Source: Acidobacteria bacterium UBA2999
GTDB taxonomy: Bacteria; Acidobacteriota; Vicinamibacteria; Vicinamibacterales; UBA2999
Reading direction: 5' to 3'
NCBI GenBank assembly: GCA_002346475.1
Contig: DDZV01000055.1
Span: 1 to 28,772 of the forward strand
DNA: 28,772 bases
This document shows positions 22,358-28,772 of this stretch, piece by piece (within the stretch, counting starts at the first letter, position 1; each line of letters opens with the position of its first letter). A program made the position numbers and the translations under genes. The notes under the pieces were generated by a model. That model made no database searches. It was not told the DNA's origin and saw only the letters and a program-made list of their open reading frames with translations.

Positions 22358-24346
22358 ATGATTCTGCAAATTCACGATCAGCTTCGCAACCATGTGAACA
22401 AGCTTTTAATTTCACTGTACGATCTCGACTCGTCGGAACTCCCTCAAGTAGCGTTCGAATACCCTCCTAACCGTGACTTCGGGGATCTCGGAACTCCTGT
22501 GGCCTTTGAACTCGCTAAACGCCTTCGAAAATCACCACGTTCTATAGCACAAGAACTTGCAGATGCTTTTGGTTCAGTGTCTGGTGTTTCCCGTGTTATG
22601 CCAGCTACTAATGGTTACCTTAATGTATATCTCATCAGGCCGGATTTTCTACTAAGTAGAGTTACAGCTTCCGATACACCATCAACCAGCTCTAGAAGTA
22701 AGGCAATCGTAGAGCATACAGCCATAAATCCAAACAAAGCAGCACATGTAGGACACCTTAGAAACGCTGCGCTGGGTGACACCCTCGTCCGCGTTTTACG
22801 TTACCGTGGTTTAGAAGTTGAAACCCAAAACTACATTGACGACACCGGCGTTCAAGTTGCTGATGTAGTAGTTGGTTTTCGGAAACTTGAACGTCAAACG
22901 CTAGAAACAGTGCGCAAGATCGCTAGCACTACTCGATTCGACCATTATTGCTGGGATCTCTATGCAAAGGTTACTGATTGGTACGGACAAGATAAGGAAA
23001 GGCTTGCAATCCGTGGAAGCACTCTCCACGACATTGAAAGAGGCAACAATGACAATGCTGAAATGGCAACATTTGTTGCAGAGCAGATTGTACGATGCCA
23101 CTTAAAAACAATGCTTCGTATCAATGTCGATTACGACCTGCTTACATGGGAGGGAGACATTCTCAGACTTGAGTTTTGGTCAAAAGCCTTTGCTCTGCTG
23201 AAGAAGCACAATGCCATTTATCTAAGCAAGAGTGGAACCCATGCGGGCTGTTGGGTTATGTCAATTCAGGAAAACCCAGAGAGCACAACGGCTGAAGATA
23301 CTAACGAAGAACGCGAAAAAGTAATCGTCCGTTCAAACGGGACCGTTACTTACATTGGAAAAGATATTGCTTATCAATTTTGGAAATTTGGATTACTTGA
23401 CGGAGATTTTAACTATCGTGTTTTGGAGAAAGAATTAACCAGCAATCTCTGGACAACATGCACTGCTAATGGCAACCAGAAACATCCACAATTCGGAAAA
23501 GGACTAGATGTCTACAACGTTATAGATGTACGTCAGTCTTATCTTCAAAAACTTCTCAAGCAAGCCCTTGTTGCTATTGGCAGTCAGGAAAGAGCAGCAC
23601 GCTCACATCATTTTTCATACGAAATGGTTGCCTTGTCACACGCAACTGCCCACGAGCTTGGATATCTTCCAGATAAGAACTCAGTAAACGACAAACGTCC
23701 TTTTGTAGAAGTGTCTGGGCGAAAGGGCCTCGGAGTAAAAGCAGATGATTTACTAGACAAGCTCGCTCAAAAAGCAACGGACGAAGTTCAAAAACGCAAT
23801 CCTCAAATAAACACTGCTGAAAGAACTCGAATTGGTTTAATGATTGCCGTAGCAGCTGTTCGGTACTTCATGGTCAAGTTTTCAAGAAGCAAGATAATTG
23901 CTTTCGACCTAGATGAGGCGCTCAGCTTTGAAGGCGAGAGTGGACCCTATGTACAGTACGCCATCGTCAGAGCTAACAATATCTTTAAGAAGCTGCGACA
24001 AAGGGAAAACTTTGATGAATCCAAGCTACTTGCCAAACTCCCAACGGTCCCAGCTGACGAGCTAAATGGACTTAATGGAAACAACGAACTATGGAAACTT
24101 GTTCTCGAAGCAGCACGTCTTGATGAAATCGTAGAACAAATAGTTAGATCTCTTGAGTTTTCTGTTCTTGCAAAATATACATTTTCCTTAGCACAAGACT
24201 TTAACGCCTTCTACCATCACTCATCTATTCTGAATGAAGAACGTGATGATGTACGAGAGTGGCGAGAAGCAGCTATTCTCTATGTCCGCCAACAGCTCAC
24301 GAAAGCTCTTACCTTAATGGGCATTGAAGTGCCACCAAGAATGTAG
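22358..24346 (+). CDS. argS: Arginyl-tRNA synthetase, class I
   Basis: ArgRS charges tRNA-Arg; unusually among class I enzymes it needs bound tRNA to activate the amino acid. The protein is 662 residues, longer than the usual 550-590. An N-terminal Add1-type domain covers about 1-110. The signature AINPNKAAHVGHLRNAALGD holds the HIGH motif (HVGH). NYIDDTGVQVADVV follows. The KMSKS equivalent is the family's degenerate form in SGRKGLGVKADDLL. The C-terminal DALR anticodon-binding domain follows (FSLAQDFNAFYHHSSIL). The extra length lies mainly in the middle (about 190-330 and 350-400), so insertions in the catalytic domain are likely. No Shine-Dalgarno precedes the ATG at 22358; TTCACA (22319-22324) with TAATAT (22343-22348) is a weak promoter candidate. 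Confidence 0.94.
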   Translation: MILQIHDQLRNHVNKLLISLYDLDSSELPQVAFEYPPNRDFGDLGTPVAFELAKRLRKSPRSIAQELADAFGSVSGVSRVMPATNGYLNVYLIRPDFLLSRVTASDTPSTSSRSKAIVEHTAINPNKAAHVGHLRNAALGDTLVRVLRYRGLEVETQNYIDDTGVQVADVVVGFRKLERQTLETVRKIASTTRFDHYCWDLYAKVTDWYGQDKERLAIRGSTLHDIERGNNDNAEMATFVAEQIVRCHLKTMLRINVDYDLLTWEGDILRLEFWSKAFALLKKHNAIYLSKSGTHAGCWVMSIQENPESTTAEDTNEEREKVIVRSNGTVTYIGKDIAYQFWKFGLLDGDFNYRVLEKELTSNLWTTCTANGNQKHPQFGKGLDVYNVIDVRQSYLQKLLKQALVAIGSQERAARSHHFSYEMVALSHATAHELGYLPDKNSVNDKRPFVEVSGRKGLGVKADDLLDKLAQKATDEVQKRNPQINTAERTRIGLMIAVAAVRYFMVKFSRSKIIAFDLDEALSFEGESGPYVQYAIVRANNIFKKLRQRENFDESKLLAKLPTVPADELNGLNGNNELWKLVLEAARLDEIVEQIVRSLEFSVLAKYTFSLAQDFNAFYHHSSILNEERDDVREWREAAILYVRQQLTKALTLMGIEVPPRM

Positions 24347-24411
24347 CTACTTGTAATTGCACTAAGCTACACTTACCCAAACAGACCTTCAACTTCTTAA
24401 ATAAAACCTGG

Positions 24412-25158
24412 TTATTCAAATGTTAGGATTGGAAGCTTAGCACGCTCTCGAACAAGGCGGTCTATGCATGCCACTACCGAACGCTCGTATGATTCTTTGG
24501 TTAGACGAGAACGAAAACCCCGCAACTCACTCTCAGCCTCACCACGTAGCTTATCAAGATCTAGCTCTGTCATTTTTTCACGAACCGCATTTAACAACCT
24601 TGAATCAAGCTCCTCTAACCTTAACAAGCAATGCTTTTTAAACTCCCCACGAAGAGGCTTCCCTTTTAGACGAAGTTCCTCCAGTGTTTGTACAGCCTCC
24701 TTAATTAAGAGGCCAAATTCCTTGTCACTGTGGTCTACGAGAGAGTTTAAGCGCATAGCAACTCGATCGAGGTGTGCTCGCAATGAAACACTCGATTGAT
24801 TCCCTTGATTAGCAATTTGCTCGCTGTCCAAGGCATCCTGCCAAACACCAACAACTTTTTTCCATTCATCAAAAATTTGAAGCACGTCATGTTCGCAAAA
24901 ATCAATTCGCACCGGCCTTCGACGCCGAGTCCCAGCATAGTAACGTTCAAAGTAACGATCTATTCCCTGGCATGCAACAGACATTGGTACGCCACGTAAC
25001 GCCCACCCACAAACAAGATTAAAAGATGGCCCAACGATACGGATAAGATGGCCTTCATTTTTTCGACAAAGATAGGCTTCAATCTCACGGCAATAATCCT
25101 CAGGCTTAACTTGTTTTCTCTTGTCGAGTTGGATCTTCTTTGAAAGTGAGTCAGACAT
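24412..25158 (-). CDS. Conserved protein of unknown function, downstream of birA
   Basis: The protein is 248 residues from the ATG at 25158, chosen because GGTGG at 25167-25171 is eight bases upstream; a GTG at 25170 inside that site would add four residues. It has no signal peptide or membrane helix. The N-terminal half holds EDYCREIEAYLCRKNEGHLIRI, a GVPMSVACQGIDRYFERY segment and the basic stretch RRRRPVRIDFCEHDVLQIFDEWKK. The C-terminal half is charged and helical, with repeated Leu/Glu/Arg patterns suggesting a coiled coil. I associate similar proteins with Acidobacteriota and related groups, but know no function. Its gene starts two bases after the birA stop, so co-expression is likely. 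The aromatic/basic first half might bind nucleic acid; that is speculation. Confidence 0.7.
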   Translation of the reverse strand: MSDSLSKKIQLDKRKQVKPEDYCREIEAYLCRKNEGHLIRIVGPSFNLVCGWALRGVPMSVACQGIDRYFERYYAGTRRRRPVRIDFCEHDVLQIFDEWKKVVGVWQDALDSEQIANQGNQSSVSLRAHLDRVAMRLNSLVDHSDKEFGLLIKEAVQTLEELRLKGKPLRGEFKKHCLLRLEELDSRLLNAVREKMTELDLDKLRGEAESELRGFRSRLTKESYERSVVACIDRLVRERAKLPILTFE

Positions 25159-25160
25159 AC

Positions 25161-25976
25161 TTATAGCCACCGTAATTGACCAGAACTGATTCGCACAGAA
25201 CCTGTCTTTGATCGAACTAGCAGTGCACCTGAATCGTCAATCCCGTCTACTACGCCTCGGTGCTCGCTATCACCTTCAGTCCATTCAACCGTACTTCCAA
25301 AAGTAGCAGTAGCAGCTTGACGCCAGCTTTCAAGTATTACTTGACTGGAGTCGTTTTGTAGCAACTCATACTGTTTCGAGATTGCCACTAAACACTCTGT
25401 TAAAAGCAGGCCTTTATCAACTTGACAGCCAAGCTCACCTTCAAGCGATGTTGCATTAGATGCAATGTCTTGAGGATAGACAGTATTTTGAATATTTATG
25501 CCGAAACCTAATATTACATACTGAGACTCAGTATTTTTTGAACAAGCCTCCGCAAGTACTCCCCCGAGCTTACGTCTACCGACAAAGAGATCGTTTGGCC
25601 ATTTCAAAACTAATGCTAGCCCTGTCGAAACAAGAATCCCTTCTCTGAGAGCTACGCCTGCAGCAAGTGTCAATAAAGAGAGCGCATCTTTTGTTGGTCT
25701 CAGTACAACTGATGTATACAGACCACAATTAGCTGGGGAGTGCCAGCTCCGACCAAATCTACCTCGCCCAGCAGTCTGTGAATCTGCAATTACAATACAA
25801 CCCTCTGGAGCCCCCTGTTCTGCCAAAGCAACTGCAGTGTCATTAGTTGAGGAAACCTCTGGATACCACATAATTGGCCCAGCTAAGCACCCTAGCCGAG
25901 CAGATGCAGCCTGCAATGGATGAGCGAGGTCGTCAGGTAACAAGTTCGGAGAAGGGAATGAATTAAATAGGTTCAA
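25161..25976 (-). CDS. birA: Biotin-[acetyl-CoA carboxylase] ligase
   Basis: BirA activates biotin to biotinyl-AMP and attaches it to carrier proteins such as the acetyl-CoA carboxylase BCCP. The protein is 271 residues. The nucleotide-binding GRGRFGRSW is at 70-78, KWPNDL at 125-130, and KLGGVLAEA follows. A C-terminal SH3-like domain is visible (GVVDGIDDSGALLVRSKTG). There is no N-terminal helix-turn-helix, so it is the ligase-only type and not a repressor. The frame starts with a TTG at 25976, which overlaps the nadC end by 14 bases. The PDDLAHPLQAASARLG segment before the catalytic core looks conserved, so a start upstream of it is favoured. No clear ribosome site precedes the TTG; coupling from nadC is likely. 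Confidence 0.93.
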   Translation of the reverse strand: MNLFNSFPSPNLLPDDLAHPLQAASARLGCLAGPIMWYPEVSSTNDTAVALAEQGAPEGCIVIADSQTAGRGRFGRSWHSPANCGLYTSVVLRPTKDALSLLTLAAGVALREGILVSTGLALVLKWPNDLFVGRRKLGGVLAEACSKNTESQYVILGFGINIQNTVYPQDIASNATSLEGELGCQVDKGLLLTECLVAISKQYELLQNDSSQVILESWRQAATATFGSTVEWTEGDSEHRGVVDGIDDSGALLVRSKTGSVRISSGQLRWL

Positions 25977-26817
25977 TTTCGAAACTGAGATCTACCGCTG
26001 GCGCTGAATGTGTAAGAGCGCCAACAGAAACATATTGCGCACCCGTATCAACCAACTCTGGCATTCTCTCAAGAGTTATGCCACCAGATATTTCAACCTT
26101 GGCACGACCCTGACAAATCTTCATAGCTTCCATAATCTCTGATGTTGTCATGTTGTCAAGAAGTATAATTTCTGCACCAGCCTCAATAGCCTTCTCAACA
26201 TCGCCTACATCCTGGACCTCAATTTCAATTGATAACCCTTGGCCTGCTTTCTTCATCTTGTTGACTGCATTACCTACACTACCAAGAAAGACTAGGTGGT
26301 TGTCCTTAATTAAAATGCCATCAGAAAGACCGACACGATGATTAGCACCACCACCGGCTCGTACCGCGTATTTTTCAAGAACTCTAAATAATGGAGTTGT
26401 TTTACGGGTATCACGAACAATGATTTTATCTGACGCGGCTCTTACAAAACGTCTAGTAAGGGTGGCAATCCCTGAAAGTCGCTGCATAAAATTAAGAGCC
26501 GTGCGCTCAGCTACCAGTATTGCTCTCGCAGAACCAACAAACTCCGCTATCACATCGTCTTTTTCACAGTATTGCCCGTCAGAGTGAAATACGGTAGTAG
26601 CTATTTGAGGATCCATCTGACGAAAAACTTCACAAGCAATGTCAAGCCCTGCGACAACACACGATTCCATTGCAATAATCACACCCTTGCCAGACAATTT
26701 TTTATCGATAAGAACTTCAGAAGTAATATCAGCTAAACCTAAATCCTCTTCGAGGGCTTGTTTGACTAAGCAACGGTATTCTTCTGGTTTGAGGGGGACA
26801 AGAGGCGTTTGCTTCAT
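25963..26817 (-). CDS. nadC: Nicotinate-nucleotide pyrophosphorylase (quinolinate phosphoribosyltransferase)
   Basis: NadC converts quinolinate and PRPP to nicotinate mononucleotide, CO2 and diphosphate, the last committed step of de novo NAD synthesis. The protein is 284 residues. Seen in order: an N-terminal ALEEDLGLADITSEV, the PRPP/quinolinate-binding AERTALNFMQRLSGIAT, DTRKTTPLFRVLEKYAVRAGGGANHR, and LIKDNH. The alpha/beta barrel then gives IEIEVQD, ILLDNMTTSEI and VEISGGI, and GADYVSVG is represented by GAQYVSVGALTHS. The ATG at 26817 overlaps the valS stop as ATGA. birA follows with a short overlap, so valS-nadC-birA reads as one message. nadA and nadB are not in the window. Confidence 0.96.
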   Translation of the reverse strand: MKQTPLVPLKPEEYRCLVKQALEEDLGLADITSEVLIDKKLSGKGVIIAMESCVVAGLDIACEVFRQMDPQIATTVFHSDGQYCEKDDVIAEFVGSARAILVAERTALNFMQRLSGIATLTRRFVRAASDKIIVRDTRKTTPLFRVLEKYAVRAGGGANHRVGLSDGILIKDNHLVFLGSVGNAVNKMKKAGQGLSIEIEVQDVGDVEKAIEAGAEIILLDNMTTSEIMEAMKICQGRAKVEISGGITLERMPELVDTGAQYVSVGALTHSAPAVDLSFEIEPI

Positions 26818-28772
26818 ACAGATGAATCAGCAGAATTCGTAGAAATATCGGCCATGTCAATTGTTACTGTAAAATTCTCGCCAGTTTTGAATACGATCGA
26901 CAACGCTGAAACAGCTGTCTGAACGTCCTTCTCTGATAAGCGAAGTACAGATAAACGTGCCTCTTTACCCTCAACAATCACATTGATAGGCGTTTTATTT
27001 TTCCATCCACGAAGCGATTTCATGCGCCGAATTTCTGCAAGCAATTCGTGAGCCTCTCGAAATACTGCTTGATCAGATTCCCTGCTATCAGACAACTTAA
27101 TTTCATCAACACTCGGCCAGGAAGCGCCATGAATAGACCCCTTCTTCCACCATGACCACACTTCCTCTGTTACAAAAGGTAAAAAGGGCGCAAATAAACG
27201 AAGGTACGTTGACAAGGCCATTAATAAAGCTGCGTTGGCTGAAGCTGAACCGTCCTCACCATGGTCACCATATCGACGCGCCTTCACTAATTCGATGTAA
27301 TTGTCACAAAATGCCCAAAAAGACTTCTCCGTTTGGTCTAAGGCACTTGCATACTCGTAAGCTTCGAGCTTGGCAGTAACAACTTTCACCAATACTTCTA
27401 AATCGCTAAGCATTCCTCGATCAAGAGCAACGGTAATTTCTCCTTTAGGCTCAACTTGAAGCAGTGCAAATTTAGACGCATTAAGAATTTTAGTCGCCAG
27501 TCGACGGCCAACCTTCATCTTCCCTGCATCAATCGCTGTATCAGAACCTGGCCGGCCATTGGCAGCCCAGTATCGAACACCGTCAGAACCGTACTGTTCA
27601 AGCAATGCTGTCGGTGTAACAACATTGCCCTTCGACTTAGACATTTTCTTACGATCTGGATCAAGCACCCAGCCTGAAATTGCTGCATGCTTCCAAGGTG
27701 CGGTGTTGTGTTCAAGGTGAGCTCTTAAGACTGTAGAAAACAACCACGTACGGATAATGTCATGTGCCTGGGGACGTAAATCCATTGGAAATAACTTTGC
27801 AAAGAGCTCTGGGTCAGAGAGCCACCCACCTGCAATTTGTGGAGTGAGAGAAGAAGTTGCCCAGGTATCCATAACATCTGAATCACCAAGAAAGCCGCCT
27901 GGTTGGGCACGCTGGTTCTCTGTATAGCCATCTGGCACATCAACAGACGGATCAATTGGCAATTGCGATTCATCTGGACAGATTGGATGTTTATAGTCTG
28001 GCTCTCCATTGTTACTTAAGGGGTACCACACAGGAAATGGAATACCAAAAAACCGCTGCCTACTAATACACCAATCGCCAACTAAGCCATTGATCCAATT
28101 CTCATAGCGAGATCTCATGTAATCTGGATGCCATTTAAATTCACGCCCTCGCGCAAGGAGTTCTTTCCGAAACTGAGATGTCTTCAGGAACCATTGTCGA
28201 CTACTAACAATCTCAAGCGGCCGATCTCCTTTTTCAAAAAACTTAACAGCGTGCGTAATTGGTTTGGGCTCGCCAATAAGATCCCCAGACTCCCTTAACA
28301 ATTCCACAATCCGAGTGCGTGCCTTAGTTGCTGATAATCCAGTTAGTTGCTCATATGCTGCTTGAGCCTTAAGGGCGTCAGTCGATTCCCAGTCTCCTTC
28401 ACCCCACTTCAACGACCGCAAAGTGCCGTTTTCTTGAATAACCGTTCTGACCTGCAGTGAGAGTTCGCGCCACCAAACAACGTCCGTAGTATCGCCAAAG
28501 GTACAAATCATAGCGATCCCGCTCCCCTTCTCTGGATCGGCGAGCGGATGCGCATGGACCGGTACTTGAACTCCGAACAAAGGACTAGTGACTTTTTTCC
28601 CTACTAAAGATTTATATCGACTGTCCTCTGGGTGGGTAACAAGTGCTACACATGCTGGGATTAACTCTGGCCTGGTTGTTTCAATCTCAACATTACCGCC
28701 TTCTGAAATTAAAAACCGAACACGGTGGTACGCACCTGGACGCTCGCGGTCCTCTAATTCCGCCTGTGCCAC
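26814..28772 (-). CDS. valS: Valyl-tRNA synthetase, class I (5' end outside window)
   Basis: ValRS charges tRNA-Val and edits threonine. The visible 652 residues begin inside the editing domain and run to the C-terminus; the N-terminal HIGH part is missing. The editing (CP1) region includes IETTRPELIPACVALVTHP. The catalytic lower half has DWCISRQRFFGIPFPVWY, DTWATSSLTPQI and AHDIIRTWLFST. KMSKSKGNVV lies near 27632-27650, followed by GSDGVRYWA and a helical anticodon-binding domain (LLMALSTYLRLFAPFLPFVTEEVW). The chain ends about 80 residues later without the coiled-coil tRNA-binding arm of E. coli-type ValRS. The wording of the lower half matches the ValRS type I know from Actinobacteria. 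nadC follows via ATGA. Confidence 0.95.
   Translation of the reverse strand: MAQAELEDRERPGAYHRVRFLISEGGNVEIETTRPELIPACVALVTHPEDSRYKSLVGKKVTSPLFGVQVPVHAHPLADPEKGSGIAMICTFGDTTDVVWWRELSLQVRTVIQENGTLRSLKWGEGDWESTDALKAQAAYEQLTGLSATKARTRIVELLRESGDLIGEPKPITHAVKFFEKGDRPLEIVSSRQWFLKTSQFRKELLARGREFKWHPDYMRSRYENWINGLVGDWCISRQRFFGIPFPVWYPLSNNGEPDYKHPICPDESQLPIDPSVDVPDGYTENQRAQPGGFLGDSDVMDTWATSSLTPQIAGGWLSDPELFAKLFPMDLRPQAHDIIRTWLFSTVLRAHLEHNTAPWKHAAISGWVLDPDRKKMSKSKGNVVTPTALLEQYGSDGVRYWAANGRPGSDTAIDAGKMKVGRRLATKILNASKFALLQVEPKGEITVALDRGMLSDLEVLVKVVTAKLEAYEYASALDQTEKSFWAFCDNYIELVKARRYGDHGEDGSASANAALLMALSTYLRLFAPFLPFVTEEVWSWWKKGSIHGASWPSVDEIKLSDSRESDQAVFREAHELLAEIRRMKSLRGWKNKTPINVIVEGKEARLSVLRLSEKDVQTAVSALSIVFKTGENFTVTIDMADISTNSADSSV

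Noticed and set aside
24347..24411. Terminator between the convergent argS and unknown gene
   Set aside because: No stem of useful length and no T-run were found in these 65 bases.

Overview
The window is a gene-dense stretch of a bacterial chromosome, almost all of it housekeeping. The organism is diderm: there is an apolipoprotein N-acyltransferase, a SPOR-domain protein and a small outer-membrane barrel protein ending in Phe. By eye the DNA is moderately AT-rich. The gene mix fits an Acidobacteriota-like lineage best: HspR next to dnaKJ, MeaB with methylmalonyl-CoA epimerase, argS beside SPOR-lnt-prfB, and a small membrane protein of the type I associate with Acidobacteriota. That placement is inference. 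No tRNA, rRNA, CRISPR array, insertion sequence or phage gene was seen, and no gap between genes exceeds about 150 bases.

Layout. (1) 1-5090, minus: one tightly packed unit running leftward from a promoter near 5062-5090. It holds a small membrane protein, a 56-residue membrane protein, a VanZ-like protein, enoyl-CoA hydratase, ribH, nusB, lysS and a secreted transglutaminase-like protein cut by the left edge. Several junctions are ATGA or TGATG overlaps. (2) 5124-9262, minus: meaB, a methylmalonyl-CoA epimerase fused to a metallo-beta-lactamase-fold domain, MTA phosphorylase and adenosine kinase (propionyl-CoA metabolism plus purine/MTA salvage). (3) 9370-9873, plus: a beta-barrel protein. 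(4) 9949-16495, minus: dnaK, dnaJ, hspR, a DnaC-like ATPase, hemW and two tandem secreted paralogues of unknown function, behind a strong sigma70-type promoter before dnaK. (5) 16648-18912, plus: a class A penicillin-binding protein. (6) 18935-22245, minus: SPOR protein, lnt and prfB, the last with an intact programmed +1 frameshift. (7) 22358-24346, plus: argS. (8) 24412-28772, minus: valS (5' end outside the window), nadC, birA and a conserved unknown protein.

The most useful observations are the prfB frameshift, the epimerase/hydrolase fusion, an lnt gene whose conserved N-terminus lacks a standard start codon, a HspR-operator-like element in the dnaK promoter, several genes with almost no room for a 5' leader, an actinobacterial-type ValRS, the tandem secreted paralogues, and a 116-base overlap between lysS and the gene after it. 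I saw no gene cluster that looks like an undescribed defence, mobile or biosynthetic system.
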